Shown here one piece after another: positions 12,401 to 24,581 of a stretch of 64,000 nt of DNA. Numbering within the stretch: position 1 is the stretch's first letter; every line of letters begins with the position of its first letter. The notes under the pieces were generated by a model. It had not been told where the DNA came from, did no database searches, and saw only the letters and a list, made by a program, of their open reading frames with translations. Position numbers and translations under genes: made by a program. The DNA comes from Voacanga thouarsii (Eukaryota > Streptophyta > Magnoliopsida > Gentianales > Apocynaceae). Where the stretch lies: assembly GCA_026120185.1 (NCBI GenBank), contig JANUWF010001629.1:124001-188000 (forward strand), written 5' to 3'.

Positions 12401-15400
12401 TTAGATTTCAGACCGCATGTAAGGATAAGCCCTAGATCTCTACTGGCCATTTGTTGCATTTGTTATTTTTCTGGTAGTTGACTTTGAGGTGATGTTCGGA
12501 CCAAAGAGCACACAATAAACACGTACGAAATAAGATCCAATCTTTGACATCAACAAATTCAAAGCACAGTATTTTAGGTTCAAATTCATGAATAGCTTAC
12601 CTTCAAAAAATGAGACACTCCGTTTGATGGCTTCCCATGGTGAAGGTAATAATGTGTGCAATCATAAATAACATATCCGAACAGTCCACCTCCAAATAAA
12701 GCATGCGCATAGGGTGAAGGTGCTACAAGTTTAATTATGTACCAAATCTGAAAGCAAACGAAATTGAAAAACCAAAATAATGGATGAAAGGGGGGGAAAA
12801 GGCAAATAAACTAACTGGACCAAAGATGGAAATCAAATGCTTTCAGGATAGAAAGCTTTCTTCAATCCCCATGATAAAGGAAATAAAACGAAAAGGAACG
12901 TACTGGTACAAGTAAAATTGCAGTTGCAACCGGAGGGAAAACAAGTCGCAGTTCATCCATTGGGTGTTTGTGATGGCAGCCATGAAGCAGATAGTGAATT
13001 GTGTTTCCCCTACAAAAAGTTTCAAGTTATTGTTTATGCTCTATCATAGCCAGAGAAAATAAGTTTTTATTTTTTTTACTCTCTCTCCTTTTTTCCTTGA
13101 TGCTCGAATTGAAAGTTAGATCTTGGCAAAAGGAGGAAGAAAACTGAATTCCTGAAAAAAATTCATCTTCTATGCCTTTAGTTTTTCTTAAGAAAATAAT
13201 GCAGGAAGTGAACATGATGCCACAAATATGTAAATATTTTATAAAAACATGCTAAAGAAACACTTCCTTCACATTAACCGATGATTTTCGTTTTCATTCT
13301 TAAATTCCATGATTTGCTGACCCTTCAATTTCATTTTCCTTTTGCCAATGATTTTAGAATTGAATAATTAAAGGAGAAGATTAAACTGCATCAAACCAGT
13401 ATCCTTTTGTTTTGATGTGGAATAAAAAGCGGTGCAAAGTGTACTCTAGCAGCGTCCATATAATGATGCCGGCAGCCGTTGTCGTGGCTAGCTCAGGCGG
13501 AGAAAGGCCCGTCTTCAATGATCTTGTAAGAATCCAGGACACAATTGGGAGCCAAATAAGAGGAATCGCCCACCAAGGAGTGCGTGTCAGAAACTGTCAT
13601 AATCAAAAGTGAGGAACCGAAAGAAATTAAAATCTCACTCACTAGATGTACTATATTCCCATAAACCTTCAAGTTCCTTTTCTTTTATATTTGAAATTCT
13701 TGAATGCGATATTTGAAGGTGTTTCGTTCAGGGAGCGAGTGTCCCTTTAGAGTATATTTAGTGCAGTTTTTCTGATTTTATGGTAAAGATAAGATAAAAG
13801 TAAAAAAAAAAATTACTCTTTGATGGGCCAAAGAAAAAAAGTGTAAAGTTCAACATATTTAGCCCAATTCTTAACTAATAATTATAATGCTTGGGATTTG
13901 TATTGATATATGAGTTTATAGGTGGATGAAAATTGCTAATGATTTAAAAAAAAAAATTATAAAATAAGGGCAAGAATTATAATGCGTTTAGAGAGATCTT
14001 AATTTTGAAAGACTGAACTTTGTACTAAAACGTATTTACTATGTGAATTATGTGAATTATATGATTACTTAATAAATTAATTTCAAATCATGTGAATTGT
14101 ACGATCGGAAATTAGAAGAATGATTTTATCTGCGGGTTGCAATTGTGTATTAGAGAATAGGGACGGAAGAGTAATCAAACGGAGAACAGGAAGCAGAGGT
14201 TGCGGCATATCTTTTCCTCTCTCATAACTCATCACTAGAAATAGCTCTGTGTCAAATTTTGTGATTGGTTCTAGATTAAAGAATGGCACATCGTGCTTTC
14301 TAGAAGAATTCCCATCATGCTGGCTTGAGCTTTGTTGTGCTTTGATTTATGTAGCACAATCCTTGTCGTGTTTCAACTTCAGTACACAAGCGTTGTCATG
14401 CGCGCGTTAATTACCGTTCAAAAATCCAGGCCGTGCTTGAATTCCATGACAACCATTGTCATTTCTTGTCATGCTTGGAGGCAGCACATCGTGCTTAGAA
14501 ATGTGTGCATTATCCTTGTAATGCTTGCTTGAATCTTTGTTGTGCTTAGCCAATTCTATAAATAGAAGTGGAGCTCCAAGTCATTTCTCCATTTTTTTTC
14601 CTTTTCACCAATTATTCACTTTTTTTCTGCATAAGAGAATGTTTAGGAAAATAAAGGGAAAGGTGGGACATTGGAATGACTTGGAAGAGTGGCTCATAAT
14701 ATCTCAGAATAGTCATGTGAAGTTTGAATATTTATATTATCATTAAAAAAAAAAAAGAAAGAGAAAGAGAAAGGTGGGAAATTGGAAAAAAAAAAAAAAA
14801 GAAACTAGGAACATTTCATTGAAGAACTTTTGAACAATCCAGGTTTTGAGGACGGAAAATAAAGTAGAGTATAGAGAAAAGGACATCTAAGATGAGTTCT
14901 ACAAGTTTTACAAAATGTACATTTTTTACTTTATTTTACATACATATATTTTTAACAAAGTTTTGCATGAACCTTGTTTCCAGGAGAATGTTTTGCAAAA
15001 ACGCTTGAAAAGATTTTTCAAAACATGCACGTTCATTTCACAAAGATTTTGAAAACTATTAGGGAATGTGATTTTCAATTTTTTTTTTTAAAACATGCAT
15101 GGTATACATAGCACTTCCACCAATTTCTATGGAAGAACTAGAAACTTGAAGTGATGGATATGATTTCATTAAGTACTCAAGGAAAATTATGTCAAATTGT
15201 CCTAACTATTGTTGGATTTCCCAAATAGATTGATTATATGTGGAAGTTACCTTCTATCTAAATGAGGTGTCAAGACAACGGAAGATCGATCCTTCAAAGT
15301 AGCTACAACAAAATTTGAACGTGTAGGACACCCTAACAGGGGCGTGAGCCCCACGCCAAGTTCCTAGGCTGGAATCCTTCAGTTAGGGGCAAAAGCTTCT

Positions 15401-17644
15401 TCATGTGGCAGTTCCAAGGTAGTACTCCTTGAGACGGGAGTAATGTGCACTTGGAGGCTACCCATATTAGTTCTAAGGCATTGCTCCTTGAGTTAGGGGA
15501 TTGTGCAGTTTATATGAACCAGGGTTATATCTTTAGATCTGCTACGAAGATGGGGATTTTATTCTTATACATAACGAGATGTTTTTTTTTATAAGCAAGC
15601 ATGAATTTAGACGACATGAAAGGTTTTATAAGCCTGATTACATGGCATACATGACACAGACTGCTTTTTTTTTTTTTTTTAAAGCATGGTTTTACTTGAC
15701 AAGGAAAGTTTTACATTCAATCATGATTTTACATGACATGAAATCCTTTATATAAGCTACCATGATATAATTGTCATAATTTGTCTTGAGCATTATGGTA
15801 TATTTAACATGAGAATAGTTTACATATGTGCATGGTTTTCAGTCATGAAGTGATTTATGGACATGCATGGTTTATCAAATGTTTTTAATCGTAAATGACA
15901 TTGGGCCTAACTTGAATTTCCTTTAAATGTTTTTATATGGAATGCACTTTAAGAGATCGTAAATTATATAATATGATATAAATTTTTTTATAGTTGTATA
16001 TATTTCATTTTAGATATCTTATATAGTTCTTCTAATGAATAGCTTTTCTACAAAACTGTTTTAATCAGATAAAGTTCGATATGAATTTTTAGAGGTATTT
16101 GTCTTGTTCAACTCCAAGGTTCTTAACAAAAGAAAAGAGAAGAAAAACTTTCAAGATTCTTAGTTAACAGCCTCTCTTTTTCTGAGATAGGTAGGAATGT
16201 TACATGTTCAGCCTAAGATCTTATTGTAGTATCGAAGATTTATGTGTAAGATTTTATTGTACCTCCGCAGCACTATATGCAAAAAATCGAGGGCTTTGTC
16301 GACTAATAATAGGCTGGTGAACCCATTCCTCATAAGCTTCTCCAAGATGGCCGACCTATGAAATATAATTACTAATTAGCTAAATCAATTGAAAAAAAAA
16401 ATCAAATCAAATGTAAACCATGCATAAAATGAAGTCATGATATTAATGATAGTCCATATATAATACAAAAACTTTTTGGTAAACGCCATTTATAGAAAGA
16501 AAATGCCTGCTTTGGAAAATAAAAATTAGAACATTTTAGTTTGATATTTTATATTGACATTTTGTAACAAATAAAAGGAGATTTTACATGAATCTTGTGC
16601 TCATTTTCTCAATTTTTTATCTTGCAACCCCAACTCTTTACTTTCACATTATCCTTTATTATGATATTAATTTACACAAAAATGATTAGTAAAATCAAAA
16701 TGAATAAACCATTTATTAAAAAAATTAAAAAAAAAAGAAACGAGAGTTGAGCCCCCAAACTGTCTTTTCGAGTTTTCCTTCTTTCCTTACTTTCCCGAGT
16801 ACTTACTAGTGGTACTCACACATTTCTGTATGCTTCCTGTTCAATGGCTACATTGTGGCTATTTCTTCTGTACTTTCTCAAAGACCAAAGAGATATAGTT
16901 CGAAGTTCTTTGGAGTAACTTCTGGAATCATTAACAGTGGATAAAATATTGCATAAGTGAGAAGAGATGATTTATATACATTAACCAAATAGTATAATTT
17001 TTATGAGAAGACAAAACATTAATCTTTTAAAGTGTTGACATGAATAGCGATACTAATATGTCTCAATTGTTCGAGTGATAAACAAAATATTACGCAACAG
17101 GGATTAGAAAAGTGGAAGCATTTTATTATTCATATCATATAGATTTTAACTTTTCATTTTGTGATGGCCAAGGGTTATCTGTTAATCGCCTGGCGTTTCA
17201 ACAGAGAAGTTGAGAAGAATTGCAATTAGAGAAGCTAACCACAGAGACACTGTTCTATAAGGTTACACCATTTATTGTTTGGACCAATCAAATTCATGGG
17301 ATTTAGGGGTGGCGGAATGAAGGTAGCAGAAAATTCGCAGTTAATTTTTCAACTTAAAATGAATAAGTGTGATACGAAACAAGAAATTATTTTCTATGCT
17401 AACTACAGGCTATTAATTTGTAATTTGTGCATTAACTATTTGGGAGTGCTTTAACCTCAAAACTCACTTTTATACCTCATTTTGTTCATCAGTGTTACAA
17501 ATAAGACAAAAGTAAAAGGAAAAAAAAAAAAAAGGAGTGAATTCAAACCAAATAGGTCTAAGGTAAAATTATGAAATTGCATAAGAAACTTACTTGAAAA
17601 ACAATTGGCTTGTTCAAATCCATGGTAAAGGCATTTACGACCAT
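7357..17644 (-). CDS. FAH1: fatty acid 2-hydroxylase (plant FAH1/FAH2 type), six-exon host gene
   Basis: Exons are 17644-17594, 16355-16263, 13593-13397, 13009-12904, 12747-12601 and 7476-7357. They total 714 bp, giving 237 residues plus stop, the usual length of plant FAH proteins. Each intron has GT-AG borders and the joins keep frame, with the Trp114 codon split between exons 3 and 4. Residues 18-40 hold VGHLGEAYEEWVHQP. The membrane-spanning parts lie about residues 54-75, 83-101, 135-160 and 165-180. The di-iron histidines are in HRFLFH (102-107), HYLLHGCHHKHP (119-130), HYYLHH (181-186) and HMHHH (201-205). Plant FAHs lack the fused cytochrome b5 of yeast and animal enzymes. From family knowledge, the enzyme hydroxylates C2 of very-long-chain acyl groups of ceramides in the ER membrane. 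FAH1 versus FAH2 cannot be decided here. Confidence 0.93.
9386..9419. repeat. (AT)n microsatellite in FAH intron 5
   Basis: About 16 uninterrupted AT units. Confidence 0.9.
9959..10968. mobile_element. MITE-like foldback element in FAH intron 5
   Basis: The two ends are imperfect inverted repeats of at least 130 bp. The left end reads TACTACCTTATAC, then a block around ACTCTCTTCAACTTTGGACT. The right end on the opposite strand reads TAGTACCTTATAC, then ACTCTCTTTAACTTTAGACT in the same order. The centre holds a separate perfect palindrome. There is no coding capacity. Long TIRs and about 1 kb length fit a Mutator-like or foldback MITE, but I could not find a convincing target site duplication. 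Confidence 0.6.
10455..10603. repeat. perfect 43-bp inverted repeat
   Basis: Left arm 10455-10497 and right arm 10561-10603 are exact reverse complements, separated by a 63-bp AT-rich loop. RNA from either strand could form a 43-bp hairpin. It lies inside the MITE-like element. Confidence 0.9.
12601..12747 (-). CDS. FAH1: FAH exon 5 (residues 150-198)
   Basis: 147 bp, 49 codons, phase 0. Codes IWYIIKLVAP..., the conserved ALFGGGLFGYVIYDCTHYYL block and the third His cluster (HYYLHHG). Acceptor GCTTTCAG, donor GTAAGC. Confidence 0.93.
12904..13009 (-). CDS. FAH1: FAH exon 4 (residues 115-149)
   Basis: 106 bp. The first base completes Trp114, then GNTIHYLLHGCHHKHPMDEL and a hydrophobic stretch ending in ILLVP. 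Holds the second His cluster. Acceptor TTTTTGTAG, donor GTACGT. Confidence 0.93.
13397..13593 (-). CDS. FAH1: FAH exon 3 (residues 49-113 and part of 114)
   Basis: 197 bp, starting FLTRTPWWAIPLIWLP and ending in HIKTKGY plus the first two bases of Trp114. Contains the first two membrane segments and the first His motif HRFLFH. Acceptor ...GACAG, donor GTTTGA. Confidence 0.92.
13594..16262 (-). other. FAH intron 2 (2.7 kb)
   Basis: GT-AG intron between exons 2 and 3. Most of it is taken up by a probable solo LTR (14290-16204). The rest is AT-rich and shows nothing recognisable. Introns 1 (16356-17593), 3 (13010-13396) and 4 (12748-12903) also contain nothing I can identify. Confidence 0.75.
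14290..16204 (+). mobile_element. probable gypsy solo LTR inside FAH intron 2
   Basis: A TATA-box-like CTATAAATAGAAG (about 14559) is followed by a long untranslated stretch with the 15330-15540 block (GGGGCGTGAGCCCCACGCC, repeated TTCCAAGG/CTCCTTGAG phrases) of the kind seen in long plant LTRs. It ends in GTAGGAATGTTACA at 16204. The left border and TSD could not be fixed. It runs opposite to FAH. Confidence 0.35.
16263..16355 (-). CDS. FAH1: FAH exon 2 (residues 18-48)
   Basis: 93 bp, 31 codons, phase 0 at both ends. Acceptor ...CATAG, donor GTACAA. Codes VGHLGEAYEEWVHQPIISRQ followed by SPRFFAYSAAE. The last seven residues are less like typical FAH sequences than the rest. Confidence 0.9.
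17594..17644 (-). CDS. FAH1: FAH exon 1 (residues 1-17)
   Basis: Starts at ATG (17644-17642) and codes MVVNAFTMDLNKPIVFQ, the conserved N terminus of plant FAH. It ends in CAA before a consensus donor GTAAGT, phase 0. Confidence 0.9.
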
Positions 17645-19447
17645 CTTGGCACCTTCAGATCAAGTAAAAGCATAGACAAAACTCAATTAGTAATTTTAAT
17701 TAAAAATAAAAAAATATTGCAAGTAAGATATCAGCTTCCTTGGAAATTCATATTCACGGATTTAAATTCAAAAAATCCGTCCCTTTTACAGACACCCCGT
17801 TGTTTTTCTTATCAAGGATTGGAAATTATGCCACCAGCTTACAAATGCAATATGAAGGAAACTCACATAGTTATTTAAAATATGATAAATTTGCAAAATA
17901 ATGATAACAAATTAGCCAGTTGGAATCTCATCTGGAGATGGAATAACACAAAAGCGCTCAAATTATAAAATTTTCTTCTTCTGGAAACTAAAGCATTCAG
18001 TATTTCCTTCTCCTCAGCCCTCACTGCCCCCCCCCCCACCCACCCCGTATTTCTTTTCCAACTCTAAAAGAAATTGTCCAATGACATGTAAGTGGATATT
18101 TACATTGGATTCTTTTTTAAAAAAAAATTCTAATCTGAAACCTACGTGTTTAGCTATTTAGACCTAAAATTTTATGTGCGACATTCTTTTCATTTAAAAC
18201 AAATGAAAAAAAAATGTTTCCTTCTACCATAAATGCTTGCTAGCAGAATGGGGTGTGGGGGTTACTACATATCTGATGATAAAGGATTTTTCCAAATAAG
18301 CATAAAGTGACATTGAAGTTTTCTCAATGTTTGTCCAGTTGAGGATTTTGATGAAACTTACCCCGCCCCCCGCCCCCCCAAAAAAATATAAATAAATATT
18401 GGAAAAGAAAATGGAAATTTTAAATTATAAGCGGGCATTATTATAAGATTCCATTCAAGTTCAAATTTAATTCATAGTAAAAGAGATAATATTGTTATAT
18501 TTGTTTCAAGAGATAATATGTACCAATTAACAAGATGTTGTATAGTTGTACTTAAATTCTAATTTCATGTCCAAACAAGAAATGGAGTTTCACAAACGAC
18601 GTCCTTTATTACTTTTGACAAAAAAATTTCTGGTAATTTTGAGCCCATAGCAAAATGTACATGTTTAATTGACATTCTATTTTAGCTTGTGCGTCTGCAT
18701 TTTCTTAGGAAATTACACAATCCCTTGCAAAGCATTAGCTATCTAGAACATCACAGTTTCTTCTTGTAAAATATCATTAAACAAAAATAAAATTAGAATA
18801 ATGTATTCAATGTAACCTCACAGAGAATATGAAAATTAACAATAAGAAATTGCAATAACATATTGAACCTCATGCAATTGTAAAGATAGAGGAATATCGA
18901 AAGTTATGTGAAAAGAAAACAAACCTCAGGACAATGCTAGAACCTGATAGAGTTTGCTGTAAATCTACACTTTCCTTCTCAATGAAAAATGAATTAGTGT
19001 GTGATATCATCAACAGTTGTGACATGTTTAGCCGCAAAGACCGAGGAAGGTGCCTGAAGACAGGGAAGAGAAGCAAACTTTTAGTGATGGAAAATCCATT
19101 TTGGTGGAAGAAAAGTTGAGCACATGCCATACAAGCGTCGAGAATTTCGTAATTTCTTTAGTTTGCGAAATAGTAGGTGGATCACTAGGGAATACACAGT
19201 AGTATTATTTCAGTTAATTGTGGTATATGAGAAAATAATTTATTCAATTTGTGAATAATTGATACCTTGGACGAAATAAAGAATTAATTCTAAGAATTCA
19301 TACTCATTATTCTACTTACTCATGTCCCACCTAAAACGTGAGATCTTTTGCGTTCACTGGGACCAATCGGTAACTGCCTCCAATTATTTGTTTGCTTCTC
19401 TCTCTCACTCTCTACACTTCCACTATTTGTAGAGGAATAGTAATTGT
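17645..19447 (-). promoter_or_regulatory. FAH upstream region and possible 5' UTR intron
   Basis: No coding sequence is seen. A possible 5' UTR intron would run from a donor near 18925 (CCTGAG|GTTTG on the minus strand) to an acceptor just before the ATG (CTGAAG|GTGCCAAG). If so, the promoter lies about 19130-19440, directly against the Copia-2 LTR. Only RNA data could confirm this. Confidence 0.3.
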
Positions 19448-19762
19448 TGTTGTGAATATATTAGTGAATTAGTAGAAGTTTCACTAATTTCATTAGTGGA
19501 TATGGATGTCCACCATTAACATCACTAATACATATTAGTGGAGTTAATGGAGACACCACTAATACATTAGTAGAAATAGATGATTAACTTCACTAATAAA
19601 ACTCTATAAATAGAGCTCTTCCCAAACTTGAGAGATATACTAATTGTGAGAGAATTGTTGGAGAAAGTTGTGAGAGAAAAGAAAGAGAGAAGTTTGAAGA
19701 AATTATTGTGTAAATAATAGTCAGAGATTCATTGTGTGTAGAACTGTCAAAATTTCATAACA
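19448..19762 (+). repeat. 5' LTR of Copia-2
   Basis: 315 bp, TGTTGTGAATATATTAG to ...TTTCATAACA. U3 is packed with TTAGTGGA/TCCACTAA motifs, followed by the TATA box CTCTATAAATAGAGC (about 19603) and a short R-U5. Confidence 0.92.
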
Positions 19763-19778
19763 CGTTATTAGTACGAGT
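19763..19778 (+). other. primer binding site of Copia-2 (probable half-tRNA type)
   Basis: CGTTATTAGTACGAGT directly follows the LTR. It does not match the 3' end complement (TGGTATCAGAGC) used by the gypsy elements here. It resembles priming from the anticodon-arm half of initiator Met tRNA, as reported for some copia elements (inference). Confidence 0.45.
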
Positions 19779-19867
19779 CTTTGCTATTTCCAAATCTAGA
19801 AGACCAAATTACAAGTTTTTGTCGTTACAAAAGCCAAAAGACTAAATGTACGCATTTATTAATCCCT

Positions 19868-20889
19868 ATGGCTAACCTTACTAAATTCGAATTTGTAGAC
19901 TTTTGATATTTCTGAAAAAAAATTATATGTCATAGGTTTTCGATGCAGAAATGCATCTAAATATTGAAAGCTTTAGTGAAACTATTAATGAAAAAAAAAT
20001 AGTGCATCTTCATAACAAAAGGCTAAAACTTTGATTTTTATCCGTCGTCATCTCAAAGAAAATTTGAAAATGAAATATCTTATCGAAAAAGTTCCATATG
20101 TCCTATGGGTAAATTTAAAGAAAGATTTGACCATCTGAAGATTGTCGTACTACTAAATGCATAGTATGAATAGTTGCACCAGAAGTTGTAAGATTTTAAA
20201 ATCATGAATGAATATAGCCCTGTCATATATAAAATTACATCTTAATTAAAATTATATGGAGAAAAAGTTATTGATGAAGATATGCTGGAGAAGATAATCT
20301 CCACCTTTCATGCCTCGAATATTGTCCTACAGTAATAATATCGAGAAAAATGGTATACAAATTTTACTGATTTAATTACTACCCTCCTTATTGTAGAGAA
20401 AAATAATAAGTTATTATTGAGAAATCATGAAGCCGGACCAATTGGCTCAACAGCACTCCTAAATGTGAATGTTGTTAGCTCTAGCAGAAGTCATAGTTGT
20501 AGTCGTGGTCGTGGCCGTGGTTGTGGTTATGGTCGTGCACACGCTTGATATTTTCCTTATCACAATAATAATCAAGTTGTGAGAAATACTGGCCACCTAA
20601 ATTGGGAAAGAAAAAATAATAAGGGAAGTGTTATAGATGTGGCATGAAAGGTCATTAGTCACATAACTATCGTACGACCAAGTATTTAGTGGAATTATAT
20701 CAAGTTTCACTGAAAAAGAAAAATAAAAATATTAAAGCAAAATTTTCTCAATATCCAATGAATGATGCTGACGACGATGCTATTGATTCAGAAGATCTTA
20801 ATATCAATATTACTCATATGAATGTGTCTGATTTTCTTGAACACCCAGACGGAAGGATAGACCATTTAATTGGTGACGGTAGTGTCTAG
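19868..20889 (+). pseudogene. Copia-2 gag, frameshifted
   Basis: Starts MANLTKFEFV at 19868 and breaks frame within 40 bases. Gag-like blocks continue in changing frames, followed by an Arg-Gly-rich stretch (about 20500-20545) and a zinc knuckle at about 20628-20670 (CYRCGMKGH). The codon after the knuckle His is TAG (20656-20658), and the last Cys is changed to Tyr. The C-terminal piece (20689-20889) is an acidic open frame. Confidence 0.75.
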
Positions 20890-20950
20890 AAGAACTAATG
20901 ACTCACCCTGATATTTTTTAATTTTCATTATATTCTAATAATATTTACGT

Positions 20951-23900
20951 TTGCATATACATATTTTTGTTCAGATGGCTGTTGTTAATGATGATGTATG
21001 TATTATTGATAGTGGAACTACGCACACCATACTCAAAAATGAGAAATATTTTTCTTATCTCAAAATGGGAGAAATAAATATTTATACTATAAATGGTAGT
21101 ACAAATGTGATTGAAAGCTCCAGAAGAGCTAGTATATTATTGCCTGAAGGAACAACAATTAATATTGATAAGGCACTATTTTTCTCAAAATTCAAAAGAA
21201 ATTTATTGAGTTTTAAAGATATTCGAAGAAATGGGTATCATGTTGAAACAAATGAGGAAAATGGTATTGAGCATCTTCATATTACTCAAATTAATTTAGG
21301 TAAGAAATCTGTATTAGAAAAACTACCGTCTTTTTCTATTGGCCTATATTTTGCAAAAATATATAAAATTCAAATTCATCATCTAGTAAACCAAAAGTTT
21401 ACTGATCCTACTACTTTTAGCATTTGGCATGGTCGGTTGGGTCATTCGGGATCTACCATGATGAGAAAAATAATTGAGAATACACATGGTCATCCATTAA
21501 AAAATAAAAATATATTGACATTAGAAAAATTCTCATGTGCTGCATGTTCCCTAGGAAAATTAATTATTAGACCATCACCAGTAAAAGTAGGAGTTGAAAG
21601 TCCTACATTTCTTGAACAGATTCACGGAGACATTTGTGGACCTATTCATCCACCATGTGGACCGTTCAGATATTTTATAGTCTTAATTGATGCATCATCC
21701 CGATGGTCGCATGTATTTATTATCTACTCGCAACTTGGCGTTTGCTAGATTACTTGCTTAAATAATTAAATTACGAGCACAATTTCCTGACATCAAATTA
21801 AAAATATCCGTTTGGATAATGCTGATGAATTTTTATCACATACTTTTGATGTATATTGCATGTCAATTGGGATTAATGTCGAACATCCTGTAGCTCATGT
21901 TCATACACAAAATGGTCTTGCTGAATCTTTTATTAAAAGATTACAATTAATTACTAGACCATTATTAATGAAAACAAATCTCCCAACATCTGCTTGGGGA
22001 CATGCAATTTTACATGTTGCAACACTTGTACTTATAAGGCCAACTAGTTATCATAAATTCTCTTCTTTTGCAATTAGCTTTTGGTTCAGAACAAAATATT
22101 GTTCATTTAAGAATTTTTGGATGTGATGTATATGTTTTGTACCAAACCAACGTATAAAGATAGGTCCTCAAAGAAGAAAGGGGATATACGTTGGATATGA
22201 TTCTCCCTCTATTATCAGGTATGTTGAACCCCTGACAAGAGATGTATTTACAACAAGATTTGCTAAATGTCATTTTGATGAATCATTATTCCCTAAATCA
22301 GGGGGAGAACATAAACAGCATAAGAAAGATCTTGGTTGGACAACATCATTAAATTATCTTGATATGCGCACAAGTGCGTGTGAACTTGAAGTTAGAAAGA
22401 TAACTCATTTGCAAAGCATTGTAAATCAAATGCCAGACGCTTTTGTTGACTCCAAAAGAGTAACAAAATTGCATATTCCAGTTATAAATGCTCCTATTCG
22501 AATTGAAATCCCAGCAGAGCAAAAGATTATACCTATAGCTACTAAGTCAAAAGCACGCCAGAAGCGTGGTCGACTTTTTGGTTCTAAAGATAAAAATCCT
22601 TGAAAGAAAAGAAGATTAAATGATTCAAATGATCATATTGAAGAAAAGAATGATAAAGATTAAGAGAGAACTGATGACAAAGAACTAGAAGTTGATGAAA
22701 GTAACACTAAAATTTCTATCAATTATACCACTTCCAGTAGAAGTTGGAATCGGATAGAAACAGTTATTGATAATATGTTTGCATACAATATATCTCTTGA
22801 TGTTACACAGGATAATGATGATTCTGAACCAATATCAGTTGATGAATGTCGGCATAGAAAAAATTGGCTACAATGGAAAGATGCGATTCAATCGGAGTTA
22901 AATGCACTTACAAAACGCGAAGTCTTCAGACCTGCAGTTCGAATAAAGGAAGGTATAAAACCTATTGGTTACAAATGAATATTTGTTCGAAAGCGTAATG
23001 AAAATAATGAAATCGTACGATATAAAGCACGGTTAGTAGCCTAAGGTTTTTCACAAGGACCATGTATTGATTATGATGAAACTTATTCTCCTATTGTTAA
23101 TACTATTACACTTCGATATCTTATCAATTTGGCAGTATATGAAAAGATAGATATGTACCTATTAGATGTTGTTACTACTTACTTGTATGGAAAATTAAAA
23201 AATGATGTTTACATGAAAATCCCCAAAGGATTTCGCATACCTGAAACATATAAACAATATTCTTGTGAAAATTACTCCATCAAGTTGCAGAAATCATTAT
23301 ATGGCCTGAAGCAATCTGGGCGTATGTGGTTCAATTGTCTTAGTGAATATTTATTGAAAGGGGGATTTAAAAATAATCAAGTATGTCTATCTGTTTTTAT
23401 TAAGAAATCTGATTTTAAATTTGTGATATTAGGTATATATGTTGATGATATTAATCTTATTGGAATTTCAGAAGAGCTCCAAGAAACAATTGATTATTTA
23501 AAAAGAGAATTCGAAATCAATGATTTTGGTAAAACTAAAATTTACCTTGATTTAAAAATTGAACATCTGGAAAGTGGAACATTTATTCATCAATCAACAT
23601 ATACAGCAAAACTTCTAAAAAGATTTTACATGGACAAAGTACATCCATTGAGTATTCCAATGATTGTCCTGTCATTAGATGTGAATAAAGATCCTTTTCG
23701 ACCTCAAGAAAATGATGAAGAACTCCTTGGTCCTGAAGTATCATATCTCAGTGCAATTGGTACATTGATGTATCTTGCTAATAATACACGACTTGATATT
23801 ACATGTTCTGCCAATTTATTAGTAAGAATAAGTTGTTCACCAACACAATGACATTGGAATGGAATTAAGCAAGTCATTCGATATCTCCAAAGTACAATTG

Positions 23901-24460
23901 ATTTCGGATTATTTTATTCAAATAAAACTAGCCCAACATCGATAGGTTATGCAGATAGTGGTTATTTATCTAATCCATATAAAGCACATTCTTAAACGAA
24001 CTATCTATTTACATGTGAAAATACTGCTATATCATGGCACTTTACAAAATAATATATAGTAGCTACTTCTTCAAATCATGCTGAAATTATAGCCGTTCAT
24101 GAAGTAAGTCGAGAATGTGTATGGTTAAGATTGGTGATTCATTATATCCAAGAAAGTTGTGAATTATCATCTATAAGAGATATTCCAACTCCTCTTTATA
24201 GAGACAATGTAGCTTTTATAGCTCAATTACAAGAAAGATATATTAAAGGAGATCAGACAAAATATATTTCACCAAAATTCTTCTGTACTCATGAACTCCA
24301 GAAGAAATGTGAAATTGATGTGCTACAAATTTGGTCATGTGACAACCTATCAGATATTTTCACGAAGACTTTATCGACTGCAACATTTGAGAAGTTAAGA
24401 TATAAAATCGGTATGCATCGGTTCAAAGATTTAAATGGATCGTCTCATCAGGGGGAGTAA
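20951..24460 (+). pseudogene. Copia-2 protease, integrase, RT and RNase H, broken
   Basis: Protease shows CIIDSGTTHTIL (about 21000). The integrase zinc region has IWHGRLGHSG...CAACSLGK. The core Asp are in HGDICGPI and RLDNADEF, and the Glu is in NGLAESFIKR (about 21920). Frames break near 21746 and 22124. RT keeps DVVTTYLYG, LYGLKQSGRMW and YVDDINLIG (both Asp). Stops lie at about 22978, 23041 and 23851. RNase H runs to 24460, ending shortly before the polypurine tract. Confidence 0.85.
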
Positions 24461-24570
24461 TAAGTAGACATATAGAATAGCGTACTCTTTTTCTTTCACT
24501 AAATTTTTTTTCCCACTGGGTTTTTATCTAGTAAGCTTTTAACGAGACATATTCTTTATGTAAAGGACAT

Positions 24571-24581
24571 GTAAGGGGAAG
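24571..24581 (+). other. polypurine tract of Copia-2
   Basis: GTAAGGGGAAG immediately before the 3' LTR start, the normal plus-strand priming position. Confidence 0.8.

Larger units (their letters stand above)
7477..12600 (-). other. FAH intron 5 (5.1 kb, AT-rich)
   Basis: GT-AG intron between exons 5 and 6, far longer than introns 3 and 4. It holds poly-A/T tracts, an AT microsatellite, a C-tract near 11858-11868 and a foldback MITE-like element at 9959-10968. I see no coding sequence in it. Confidence 0.8.

Noticed and set aside
12440..12661. 73-codon minus-strand ORF continuing FAH exon 5
   Set aside because: Runs through the GTAAGC donor into intron 5; the true continuation is exon 6 at 7476, which carries the fourth His cluster.
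17594..17878. 94-codon plus-strand ORF
   Set aside because: Shares DNA with FAH exon 1 on the other strand, where the conserved N terminus and splice donor are convincing.
18870..19130. 86-codon minus-strand ORF upstream of FAH as a gene
   Set aside because: No recognisable domain; it overlaps a possible FAH 5' UTR exon, and the overlapping plus-strand frame is equally open.
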